A stretch of 64,000 nt of DNA. Source: Brevibacterium sp. S22. GTDB taxonomy: Bacteria; Actinomycetota; Actinomycetes; Actinomycetales; Brevibacteriaceae. The position numbers were made by a program, and so were the translations under genes. The stretch spans positions 88,826-152,825 of the forward strand of contig NZ_RHFG01000007.1 of the NCBI RefSeq assembly GCF_004745485.1, in the 5' to 3' direction. Of the stretch, positions 34,891-43,026 are shown one piece after another; within the stretch, counting starts at the first letter, position 1, and every line of letters begins with the position of its first letter. The notes below the pieces were generated by a model that was not told where the DNA came from, did no database searches, and saw nothing but the letters and a program-made list of their open reading frames with translations.

Positions 34891-36426
34891 ATGACCACAC
34901 CTTCGTCAACCGTGCCCGAAAACCGGAGGCGTTCCGCTCCATGGCTCGGCCCGCTCCTGCGCCGTCTCCACTTCTACGCGGGCATCCTCGTCGGTCCGTT
35001 CATCCTCGTCGCCGCGCTCACCGGGGCGGCCTACGCGATCAGCCCACAACTCGAGAAGATCGTCTATGCCGAGCAGCTGAGCGTTCCCCCGACCGACGAT
35101 CCGCTGCCGCTGGCCGCTCAGATCGAGGCGGCGAACGCCGTCATCGGAGACAGCGGTGCGTCACTGTCCGCTGTGCGCCCGGCTCCCGAACCGGGCGATA
35201 CCACCCGCGTGATGTACGACGACCCGAGCCTGGGGGAGAGCGAATCACGGGCGATCTTCGTCGACCCATCCACCGCCGAGGCGGTCGGTGACCTCACCGT
35301 GTACGGAACCTCGGGAGCCCTGCCGCTGCGCACATGGATCGACCAGATGCATCGCAGCCTTCACCTCGGCGATGTCGGACGCCTCTACAGCGAACTCGCC
35401 GCCTCATGGCTGGGAATCGTCGCGGCCGCTGGCCTCGTGCTCTGGATCCAGCGGGCCCGCAGGACACGACGACCAGCAGCGATGCTTCGCCCACACCGGA
35501 AGCACACGGGGCTGCGACGAACCTTCTCCTGGCATGCCTCGGTCGGCATCTGGGCGGCGATCGGGATGCTGTTCCTCTCTGCCACCGGGATCACCTGGTC
35601 ACAGCTCGGGGGCGACAACGTCACGAAGCTGCGTGCTGCGCTGAGCTGGGAGACCCCGGCGGTTTCGACCGAGCTCGCTGACGGCGCGGGGACGGGTTCG
35701 GCTGAGGCCGGCAGTGCCGGTGACCATTCCGAGCACGAAAGTCACGACGGCCACGCTGGTCACGGGGGCGGCCATGCTGGCCACGAAGGGCACGGAAGGC
35801 ACTCCGGCCACGCCGAGCATCAGGACAGCACGGGGCCCGGGAGCGCGGCGGAGGCGTCCGGGGCGGATCCGGCAGACTTCGACATGATGCTGTCCATGGC
35901 ACAGGCGGTCAACATCGACACCGGCCAGGTCGAGATTCTGCCGCCCGCTGACGCGAACTCGGCGTGGGTGATCCAGGAGATCCAACGCAGCTATCCCACG
36001 CAGGTCGACGCCATCGCCTTCGACCCGACGACGATGAAGGTCACCGATCGCGTTGACTTCGCCGACTACGGTCCGGCGGCGAAGCTCGCCCGTTGGGGAA
36101 TCGACCTGCACATGGGATCGCTGTTCGGGCTGGCCAATCAGATCGTGCTCTTCGTCCTCGCCATCGGCATCGCCTCGATGGTCGTCTGGGGCTACATCAT
36201 GTGGTGGCAGCGCCGCCCGAAGCACGATCCGTCGAGACGATTCGGGGTGCTGCCACCTCGCGGAGCACTGCTGAACGCGCCGTGGTGGGGAATCGGTGCG
36301 GTCGGCCTCGCCGCGCTTGGTATCGGCGTGCTCCTGCCGATGGTGGGAATCAGCCTCGTCGTGTTCCTCATCATCGATGTGGTCCTCGGCATCCGGGCGA
36401 GAAGGCGTGAACGAGTGACGGGCTGA
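34891..36426 (+). CDS. PepSY-associated transmembrane protein with histidine-rich insertion
   Basis: A 511-residue protein of the PepSY_TM (PiuB-like) family. Helices: residues about 27-50 (RLHFYAGILVGPFILVAALTG motif), 170-187, 210-235, 405-432 and 455-500. The PepSY lobes lie in the extracytoplasmic loops (DPSTAEAVGDL, and the second around 345-385). A His-rich insertion of about 35 residues at 278-312 (repeats of GHxGH) sits in the loop between helix 3 and helix 4. Relatives are flavin- or haem-linked reductases of siderophore or metal uptake. The histidines suggest copper or zinc binding. ATG 34891 follows GAGAGAAAG. The preceding His-rich gene is 121 bases upstream. Confidence 0.83.
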   Translation: MTTPSSTVPENRRRSAPWLGPLLRRLHFYAGILVGPFILVAALTGAAYAISPQLEKIVYAEQLSVPPTDDPLPLAAQIEAANAVIGDSGASLSAVRPAPEPGDTTRVMYDDPSLGESESRAIFVDPSTAEAVGDLTVYGTSGALPLRTWIDQMHRSLHLGDVGRLYSELAASWLGIVAAAGLVLWIQRARRTRRPAAMLRPHRKHTGLRRTFSWHASVGIWAAIGMLFLSATGITWSQLGGDNVTKLRAALSWETPAVSTELADGAGTGSAEAGSAGDHSEHESHDGHAGHGGGHAGHEGHGRHSGHAEHQDSTGPGSAAEASGADPADFDMMLSMAQAVNIDTGQVEILPPADANSAWVIQEIQRSYPTQVDAIAFDPTTMKVTDRVDFADYGPAAKLARWGIDLHMGSLFGLANQIVLFVLAIGIASMVVWGYIMWWQRRPKHDPSRRFGVLPPRGALLNAPWWGIGAVGLAALGIGVLLPMVGISLVVFLIIDVVLGIRARRRERVTG

Positions 36427-36465
36427 TTTCGGTGAAGCCTCCCCGGTGCCGGCGCGCCTCAAGCC

Positions 36466-37584
36466 TCAGGCGTCGGGCACCGGGTTCGCCGCGGACCCCT
36501 CGGTGACAGTAAGAACGATGACGCTGTCTGCGTCCACCCCCAGGTGCCGACGGCGAGATTCCGCGTCCGTGCCGTTGAGTGCTTCCCGAACCCCCGCCAA
36601 CGAGGCGGCTCCGCAGGGTCCCGCGGCCACCCCGAGCTCGGCGAGCCGGTGTGCGGCATCGATGGCGGCATCGTCGGTGACCGTCACCGCGGCGTCGAGG
36701 CCGTCGCGGACCAAAGGCCACGCCAGCGACGAGGGGGTTCCGCAGTTGAGTCCGGACATGATCGTCTTCCCGGTCTCCACCGTCACGGGGTGTCCCGCGT
36801 CGAGGCTCGGTCCCATGCATGCTGCCGCCTCCGTCTCGACGGAGACGACTGCGGTATCGTCGTCACCTGCCGCGCTCGAAACAGTGTCGCCGGCGCTCGC
36901 CCGCCGGTAGTGCGCGAGCGCGGCCTGCAGCAGCGACCCGACTCCGGTCGGAACGGTGATGAGGTCAGGGGCCCGGTGGCCGGCCTCGTTCAGCTGAACG
37001 TCGATCTCACGGAACAGGGTCGAGTAGCCCTCGACGATCCACCCCGGGACCTCTTCGTAACCCTCCCACGCGGTGTCCTGGACGAGCACGCCGCCGTTGG
37101 CCGCCGCATAGTCGGCTGCTGCCGCAACGGAATGATCGTAGTCGGCGTCCACCTCGACGACCTCCGCACTCTCCCCGCGGATCGCGGCCACGGCGCTCGG
37201 GTGGATGCCACCGGCCGGCACGAAGATGCGGGCCGGATGTCCCGCTTCCCGGGCGAACCGGGCCACGGCGCGACCGTGGTTGCCATCGGTGGCGGTGACC
37301 ACCTCGGCGTCGGTGTTCGCCTGCGCCGTCTCAAGGGCACGGTGGACGGCCCACGAGGCACCGAGCGCCTTGAACGCGGGCATGCCCAGCCGTGTCGACT
37401 CGTCCTTGGCGAAGACCGCGGCGACCCCGAGTTCGCGGGCGAGTTCCGGCAGCGGGGTGAGCGCGGTGGGCTCGTAACCGCTCAATCTGCGGTGGAAGTT
37501 CAGGGCCGCATCATCCTGATCGGGACTCGACCAGTTGAGGTCACGGTCGTTGGCGGTCCAGGCGGCGGCGGTTGTCGTGGTCAT
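36466..37584 (-). CDS. PLP-dependent diaminopropionate ammonia-lyase-like enzyme
   Basis: A 372-residue fold-type II PLP enzyme. The PLP Lys is in MPAFKALGASWAV (K72), matching the SFKxLG of 2,3-diaminopropionate ammonia-lyase (DpaL); TDGNHGRAVA binds the cofactor phosphate region, and the C-terminal AGPCGAASLAG is the glycine-rich phosphate loop. It would release ammonia from a diamino or hydroxy amino acid; 2,3-diaminopropionate, serine or threonine are candidates. The start overlaps the M20 gene by 4 bases (ATGA). It forms an operon with it and with the divergent Lrp gene as regulator. Confidence 0.85.
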   Translation of the reverse strand: MTTTTAAAWTANDRDLNWSSPDQDDAALNFHRRLSGYEPTALTPLPELARELGVAAVFAKDESTRLGMPAFKALGASWAVHRALETAQANTDAEVVTATDGNHGRAVARFAREAGHPARIFVPAGGIHPSAVAAIRGESAEVVEVDADYDHSVAAAADYAAANGGVLVQDTAWEGYEEVPGWIVEGYSTLFREIDVQLNEAGHRAPDLITVPTGVGSLLQAALAHYRRASAGDTVSSAAGDDDTAVVSVETEAAACMGPSLDAGHPVTVETGKTIMSGLNCGTPSSLAWPLVRDGLDAAVTVTDDAAIDAAHRLAELGVAAGPCGAASLAGVREALNGTDAESRRRHLGVDADSVIVLTVTEGSAANPVPDA

Positions 37585-38765
37585 GAGCGGTTCCCTTCGG
37601 GCAGGCGTGAGGTGACGAGTGCTGTGTAGAAATCGATCCCGGCACCGAGGATCGCGTCGTTGAAGTTGAAGTCGCGGCTGTGCAGCGGGGCCGTGCCGCC
37701 GCCGGCTGCGCCGCTTTCGGTGATCTCGCCGGCGCCGAGGAAGGCGAAGCAGGCGGGGACCGCGCGGGCATAGGCGGCGAAGTCTTCGCTGGCGGTGATC
37801 GGCCGGCAGGAAGCTTCTACCTTGTCGGCCCCGAGCGCGGTCTCCGCCGCTGTGGCGGCGTGGGCGACGCAGTCGGCGTCGTTGATGGTCGGCCGGAAAA
37901 CGCGGGTGTAGATGACCTGGCTCGAGGCGCGATGAGCCAGTGCGGCACCCTCGGCGATCTCCCGGATGCGGGTTTCGACGAGCGCGCTGTCGGTATCGGT
38001 GAAGGTCCGCACGTCCCCACGGATGACCACCTGGTCGGGGATGGCGTTGCGGGCGCCGTCGGTGGTCAGCTCTGTGCAGGAGACGACGACCGAGTTGAGC
38101 GGGTCGACGCTGCGGGCGACGATGGTCTGCAGGGACAGGACGACCTCGGCGCCGATGACCATGGGGTCGATGACGTGTTGCGGGGCGGAGGCATGCCCGC
38201 CGCGGCCGGTGATGCGGATCTCGAAGTTGTCCTCGGCGGCCATGAGCGGTCCGGGGCGGGTGTGGATCTCGCCGGCGGGCAGGCGCGGGATGTTGTGCAG
38301 TCCGTAGACCTCGTCGGTGGGGAAACGGTCGAAGAGTCCGTCGGCGATCATCGCCTCGGCGCCGGTTCCCGGTTCCTCGGCAGGTTGGAAGAACAGGCGG
38401 ACGGTTCCGTCGAAGGCGATGTCCTTTGCCAGCGCCGAGGCGGCTCCGAGCACCATTGCCATGTGTCCATCGTGTCCGCAGGCGTGCATGGTGCCGACGT
38501 TCTTCGACGCGTAGTCGACGCCAGTGCGCTCTTCGATCGGCAGCCCGTCCATGTCGGCGCGCAGGGCGATCGTCCGCGGGCTCGTGCCGCGGGTGAGGGA
38601 GGCGACGACGCCGCTGCCGCCGATGCCGGTGGTGACTTCCCAACCGAGGTCGGTGCAGGTGCGGGCGACGAAGTCGGCGGCCTCGGCGACGTCGAACTCG
38701 GTGCCCGGAATTTGGTGGAGGTGCCTGCGCCACTGGGTGGCGAGGTCATGGTGTTCTGCTGTCAT
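37581..38765 (-). CDS. M20 family amidohydrolase (hippurate/N-acyl amino acid hydrolase-like)
   Basis: A 394-residue zinc-dependent amidohydrolase. The metal-binding HACGHDGH motif (C96, H98), the PAEEPGTGAE segment with the general base Glu (E130/E131), the dimerisation segment RGGHASAP and a C-terminal SEDFA ligand motif are visible. It hydrolyses N-acyl amino acids; the acyl group is unknown. ATG 38765 is chosen since AGGAG lies 9 bases upstream; a TTG 36 bases before is weaker. It is the first gene of a pair with the ammonia-lyase; deacylation followed by deamination is a reasonable reading. It diverges from the Lrp regulator. Confidence 0.9.
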   Translation of the reverse strand: MTAEHHDLATQWRRHLHQIPGTEFDVAEAADFVARTCTDLGWEVTTGIGGSGVVASLTRGTSPRTIALRADMDGLPIEERTGVDYASKNVGTMHACGHDGHMAMVLGAASALAKDIAFDGTVRLFFQPAEEPGTGAEAMIADGLFDRFPTDEVYGLHNIPRLPAGEIHTRPGPLMAAEDNFEIRITGRGGHASAPQHVIDPMVIGAEVVLSLQTIVARSVDPLNSVVVSCTELTTDGARNAIPDQVVIRGDVRTFTDTDSALVETRIREIAEGAALAHRASSQVIYTRVFRPTINDADCVAHAATAAETALGADKVEASCRPITASEDFAAYARAVPACFAFLGAGEITESGAAGGGTAPLHSRDFNFNDAILGAGIDFYTALVTSRLPEGNRS

Positions 38766-38884
38766 GTCCTCAGGCTCCTGCAATGGCGGGAAGTCATTCA
38801 ATCGGAACTGACAAAGTGATCGGTTGAGGAGGGATCAGACGCAATATCTTTGCGTGCCGGTGGAGAGTCGTTGAGACTTGAGGC

Positions 38885-39352
38885 GTGGACACCACTCTCG
38901 ACGAGATCGACCTGAGCCTGCTAGAAGCGCTGCAGGCTGATGCCCGCTTGCCCCAATCGGCTCTGGGTGCGCGCGTCGGGCTCTCAACTGCCGCGGTCAA
39001 CCGTCGCCTCAAACGGCTGACCGAGGCCGGCATCATCCTCGGCAGCACCCTGACTCTGGCCTCGGAGCTCCTCGGTCGACCCGTGCGGGTCATCGCCCAG
39101 CTCGCCGTCGAGAGCGAGCAGATGGACAGGCTCGACGAGGTCCGTGCCTCGCTCGTCGAACGTCCGGAGGTTCAGCAGTGCTACTACGTGGCTGGGGAAT
39201 GGGACTTCGTCCTCATCCTCCTGGTCAAAGACATGGCCGAGTACACGGAGCTGACACGGCAGCTGTTCTTCGGCAACGACAACATCCGCCGCTTCAGCAC
39301 GCAGGTCGTCATGGACGCCGCGAAGGTCGGTCTCACCGTGCCGTTGGGGTGA
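38885..39352 (+). CDS. Lrp/AsnC family transcriptional regulator
   Basis: A 155-residue regulator: an AsnC-type HTH (LDEIDLSLLEALQADARL, then LGARVGLSTAAVNRRLKRL) and a C-terminal RAM/ligand domain (AGEWDFVLILLVKD). Lrp proteins bind amino acids. It diverges from the M20/ammonia-lyase operon, with 119 bases between, so it is the likely controller. The start is GTG at 38885, preceded by TTGAGG. Confidence 0.9.
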   Translation: MDTTLDEIDLSLLEALQADARLPQSALGARVGLSTAAVNRRLKRLTEAGIILGSTLTLASELLGRPVRVIAQLAVESEQMDRLDEVRASLVERPEVQQCYYVAGEWDFVLILLVKDMAEYTELTRQLFFGNDNIRRFSTQVVMDAAKVGLTVPLG

Positions 39353-39409
39353 GGTCTACGGACGAACCTACTACCCAGCCGGTGGACGCAAATTCGGAAG
39401 CTCCGAGTA

Positions 39410-40681
39410 TCAGGCTCCGAGCAGCGCGAGCGGTATGACGGCAATTCCGTCTGAACGGCGGTATGCTCCGGGGCCGGTGTTGATGACGGCTGAGTCAATG
39501 AGGCGATCGCCGACCTGTTCACGCAGCCAGTGGAGGTGGCGAACATCGGAGTCAGTCACTGTGGCAGCGAGTTTGACTTCAAATGCGAGAATTCCGCCAT
39601 CGGGGCGAACAAGAATGAGATCGATCTCATGGTCGCCGTTTCGAGTGCGGAGATGACGCACCTCTGCTTCCGCCGCCTGTGCGGGAACGCGGACGCAGAG
39701 AGTGACGAGCGACTCGAAGAAGCTGCCGAGAAGTGTCCCCGCCTGCGGTCCTACGGGGGTTCCCTTACCGTCAAGCAGTGACTCTCGGGTCATTCCCAGC
39801 AAGCGCGCGGCCAAGGCCGGGTCAGCAAGATGGTGCTTTGGCCCACTCTGCAGTCGTTTGAGCTCGGATCCGCTGGCCGTCCATGCAGGGACGGGGTCGA
39901 GAACCCAGATCTGCGAGAGCAAGTCTCTGTACGCGGCGGTCGTATTGCGACTCGGCTTGTCTGTGAAGCCAGCTGTGGCGGCATTGAGGATCTGGGTGTA
40001 ACTCGACGTGGTCGAAGTCGCAGCGGCGTACGCTCTGAGCCAGTCGATGAGGACGTCGGGTCGTCGCACGGTTGTTCCCGATTCGGGGATATCTCTGTCG
40101 ACGATGTTTCTTATGTAGCTGTCTAGCTGAACTCTGAATGCGCGGGCGGGCAATCCCTGCAAACCTGGGAATCCTGAGAGGATGATTGCATCGACATAGT
40201 CTTTGAGTCTCAGATCTGTTATTCCCGTGATTTCACGACGATCGCCCGCCGTGAGACCTGAGAGGCTGACGCTTGGAACCGTGATTCCACGCTCTTGGAG
40301 AGTCATTGGTCGCATACGAAGGCGGATGATTCGGCCGGCTCCAGAATGCGATGTTGCACCGGGAGAAGGCGAGGCGCTGCCGGCGAATAGGAACTGTCCT
40401 CCAGCGCGATCGTTGTCGACCGCGCGGCGCACTGCATCCCAGACCTGCGGTACGTGTTGCCATTCGTCGAAGAGTATTGGGCGGTTTCGGGTGAGCGAAG
40501 CAGCTGGGTCGGCACCAACGGTGCTCTGCAGGGCAGGGTCATCTAAGGTGAGCACCGTCTTCGCTCGTTCGGATGCGGTTGCAGTTTTTCCGACCCCCTT
40601 TGCTCCATCAATAGCTATGGCGGCCAACTCAGGGAAGAGCTCATCCAGTTCGTCATCGATGGTGCGTCTCGTATAGCCCAT
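39410..40681 (-). CDS. AAA ATPase with DUF4143 domain
   Basis: A 423-residue protein of the AAA_14/DUF4143 family. A Walker A GAKGVGKT (27-34), a Walker B-like PILFDEWQHV, and a GSASPSP sensor segment form the ATPase; the DUF4143 part follows. The C-terminal ending GDHEIDLILVRPDGGILAFEVKL has a nuclease-like E-D-ExK pattern. The role is unknown; such genes are common, scattered and often horizontally moved. The codon and base composition are visibly less GC-rich than the neighbours, and four 23-bp repeats lie just upstream, both consistent with transfer. No partner gene is adjacent. Confidence 0.8.
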   Translation of the reverse strand: MGYTRRTIDDELDELFPELAAIAIDGAKGVGKTATASERAKTVLTLDDPALQSTVGADPAASLTRNRPILFDEWQHVPQVWDAVRRAVDNDRAGGQFLFAGSASPSPGATSHSGAGRIIRLRMRPMTLQERGITVPSVSLSGLTAGDRREITGITDLRLKDYVDAIILSGFPGLQGLPARAFRVQLDSYIRNIVDRDIPESGTTVRRPDVLIDWLRAYAAATSTTSSYTQILNAATAGFTDKPSRNTTAAYRDLLSQIWVLDPVPAWTASGSELKRLQSGPKHHLADPALAARLLGMTRESLLDGKGTPVGPQAGTLLGSFFESLVTLCVRVPAQAAEAEVRHLRTRNGDHEIDLILVRPDGGILAFEVKLAATVTDSDVRHLHWLREQVGDRLIDSAVINTGPGAYRRSDGIAVIPLALLGA

Positions 40682-40721
40682 GGCTCAGATTCTAGCCGTT
40701 AAATTAGATGAATCGAGCATT

Positions 40722-40813
40722 TAGCCGACATTCTATTGTGCACATAGCCGGACTTCTATTGTGCATGTAGCCGGACTTCTATTAAGCAATCAGCGGGACC
40801 TCTATTGAACAGA
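40722..40813. repeat. Four tandem 23-bp repeats
   Basis: Units begin at 40722, 40745, 40768 and 40791, each 23 bases with the core AGCCGGACTTCTATT; later copies diverge. On the minus strand the outer boundary reads TGTTCAATAGAGG, similar to ends of IS21-type elements, which carry several transposase-binding repeats. No transposase is nearby, so this may be a remnant end. They lie upstream of the ATPase gene and may equally be its operator array. Confidence 0.7.
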
Positions 40814-40832
40814 GGGCAGGCGTTAGCCAAGC

Positions 40833-41906
40833 TCAGCGTCGCAGAGTCGGGTTCGCCACCAGATTTGCCCTGACGTCGTCGATCTCGGTTCCCGACACCA
40901 CACAGGCCAGTCCACGGTGGCGGCGGGTCGTGAACACCATGACAGCTGAGACCGCGACGAGGAGGAAGAGGAGCAGCCCGGAAAGTGGGAATGTCCATTG
41001 GGACAGCAGCATGTAGCCGCCGATGCCGAAGAGGAACCTTAGGGCCCGACCGACCGGCGTCGGCCGTCGCACGGTGACTGCCGCGATGAGGACGAGGCGC
41101 TCGCCGAGGGTCACACCGCGGCTGAGGACGGAGAGCAGCTGAGCGGCGAAGGGCAGAGCGAATCCGATGAACGCCACGGTAGGACCGGGTTCGGCAATCG
41201 TGCCGTCGCCGAGGACGGCTTTGATGACCCCGTAGACGAGGGCGACGGACCATCCGAACAGTCCCCAGATGAGCAGATCGCAGAGGATGCCGGTCAGTCG
41301 ACGAGTCACCGTGAGCGGGCGTGGGGCATCGGGCTCCTGCAGACCGTCTCGCCGGCGGAGGAACAGCAGGCCTGCGACGGAGCCGAGGACCGCACCGAGG
41401 GTGTTCATGATGAGGTCGTCGACGTCGAAGACCCGATAGGCGCAGGGGTAGAGTCCCCAGATGCCGGTGATCTGGGTGACCTCGATGAGCGCCGAGGCGG
41501 CCAGTCCGGTCACCGTCGCCATGACTATGCCTCGTCCGGCGAGCTGTCTGACGAACCATCCGAGTGGAACGAAGAGGATGATGTTGAGGGCTGCCTGCAG
41601 GACCGCAGGATTGGTCATCAGGGCGCGGACGCTGCTGGTGTCGAAGCTGAGGATGTCGTTGATGAATTGGAAGGGGCGCAGCTGCACCGCCGCGCAGGTG
41701 AGTTCAGCGGCCGAGGGGATCGGCAGCAGCGTGTACGTCCACAGAGCCATCGCGTAGACGGCTGCGGCGAACCACATCAGCGTGCGCCAGAACGTCAGTC
41801 CGCCTCGGCGGCGGTAGCTGATTGCGACAAACGGCACGAACGCGAGCACGGCGACACCGCAGCCGACGAGGACGGCCACGAAGGCCGGAATGACGAAGGA
41901 GCTCAT
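40833..41906 (-). CDS. VanZ-family membrane protein fused to an RDD domain
   Basis: A 357-residue membrane protein. The N-terminal half is VanZ-like: hydrophobic helices, with LNIILFVPLGWFV and FDVDDLIMNTLGAV close together, the family hallmark. The C-terminal half, from about residue 205 (RRLTGILCDLLIWGLFGWS), matches an RDD domain (conserved Arg-Asp-Asp region in place of which RLTGILCD is seen). VanZ proteins are linked to teicoplanin resistance and cell-wall or lipid traits, RDD proteins to ion transport; neither is proven here. The start leaves 68 bases to the nitrilase end. Confidence 0.82.
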   Translation of the reverse strand: MSSFVIPAFVAVLVGCGVAVLAFVPFVAISYRRRGGLTFWRTLMWFAAAVYAMALWTYTLLPIPSAAELTCAAVQLRPFQFINDILSFDTSSVRALMTNPAVLQAALNIILFVPLGWFVRQLAGRGIVMATVTGLAASALIEVTQITGIWGLYPCAYRVFDVDDLIMNTLGAVLGSVAGLLFLRRRDGLQEPDAPRPLTVTRRLTGILCDLLIWGLFGWSVALVYGVIKAVLGDGTIAEPGPTVAFIGFALPFAAQLLSVLSRGVTLGERLVLIAAVTVRRPTPVGRALRFLFGIGGYMLLSQWTFPLSGLLLFLLVAVSAVMVFTTRRHRGLACVVSGTEIDDVRANLVANPTLRR

Positions 41907-41974
41907 TTCCGCAATCCTACGTGTCGGTCCAGGTCAGCGGCTACGATCGCAACACTGTTCCCGCACCTCGCCGG

Positions 41975-42895
41975 TCAGTCGAAGCTCACGGACTTCCGGG
42001 GCTCGGTGTGGACCTTGAGTTCGAAGACGTCGGGGCGGGAGTAGTGGCCGACGACATCGAAATCGAGGTGGGAGCGGGTCTTTGCGGCCGGATCGATGTC
42101 GGCATAGAGGATCGTCTCCTCGTCGTAGACCGGTCCAGCCAACACCTCGCCGGTGGGTGTGATGATGACGCTGCCGCCGCGGATGGCGGTCTCACCGTAG
42201 GGCAGTTCTTCGTCGAAGGGGTGGTCGTCGGGGAATTCGCTCTTCGTGATGAACTGGCAGGCTGAGAGCACATGTGTTCGACCCTCGAGGGCGATGTGCG
42301 TCATCGTCGCAGTCCATGTCGGCCGGTCGTCGACGGTCGGAGCACAGTAGAGCTCCACGCCCTTGGCGTACATCGCCTGCCGCAGCAGCGGCATGTAGTT
42401 CTCCCAGCAGATGACGCTGCCCACTCGCCCGAGCGAGGTGTCCATCGTGTCGAGTGTCGATCCGTCCCCGAAACCCCAGATGACACGCTCGGTGCCGGTG
42501 GGCATGAGCTTCCGGTGCGCACCGATCACTCCGCGCTCGGGGTCGATCATCACTGCCGTGCAGTAGAGAGTGTTTCCGGACCGTTCGATGATCCCGATGA
42601 CGACGAAGGCACCAGCCTCGCGGGCCGCCTCGGCGAGTCTGCCGACCTCTGAGCCATCGACGGTGACCGCGCCGTCGAAGTATCGCTCGAACTGCGCGCG
42701 ACCAGTTCCGGTGCGCATTCCCACCGGAGCGCCGAATGTGCTGCCTTTCGGGTAGCCGCCGATGAAGGCTTCGGGAAACACGACGAGCTCGGCCCCGTTG
42801 GCAGCGGCCTCACGCAGCTTTGTCATCGCTTTGTCGATCGAAGCCTCGGCGTCGAATGGAATGGAACCTGCTTGGACGACTGCCACTTTGTGCAT
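41975..42895 (-). CDS. Nitrilase / carbon-nitrogen hydrolase
   Basis: A 306-residue nitrilase-superfamily enzyme. The catalytic triad is visible: Glu in FPEAFIGGYPKG, Lys in HRKLMPTGTERVIWG and Cys in VICWENYMPLLR. The GGYPKG and WGFGDGS segments are typical of true nitrilases (branch 1) rather than amidases. It would hydrolyse a nitrile to an acid and ammonia. ATG 42895 is chosen (AGAGGA upstream); the frame continues 69 bases further without support. It is 131 bases downstream of hyuB on the same strand, so probably part of the hydantoinase operon. Confidence 0.87.
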   Translation of the reverse strand: MHKVAVVQAGSIPFDAEASIDKAMTKLREAAANGAELVVFPEAFIGGYPKGSTFGAPVGMRTGTGRAQFERYFDGAVTVDGSEVGRLAEAAREAGAFVVIGIIERSGNTLYCTAVMIDPERGVIGAHRKLMPTGTERVIWGFGDGSTLDTMDTSLGRVGSVICWENYMPLLRQAMYAKGVELYCAPTVDDRPTWTATMTHIALEGRTHVLSACQFITKSEFPDDHPFDEELPYGETAIRGGSVIITPTGEVLAGPVYDEETILYADIDPAAKTRSHLDFDVVGHYSRPDVFELKVHTEPRKSVSFD

Positions 42896-43026
42896 ACTGC
42901 TCGATCCTCTTCGCTCGATGGAAACTCCTGCCCTTACTGTCGAACGCGAGGTGGAAAAGGTCAACAGGCGAGAGACGGCGGAGGCGCCCGTCCATAGAGG
43001 ACGAGCGCCTCCGCTGATTGCAGTCG

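Noticed and set aside
36466..38733. A single 755-codon minus-strand frame running through both the ammonia-lyase and the M20 gene region
   Set aside because: Its first half is arginine/proline-rich shadow sequence of the M20 gene; the real genes overlap by 4 bases in two frames.
40722..40813. CRISPR array
   Set aside because: The 23-bp units are directly adjacent without spacers and no cas genes are near.
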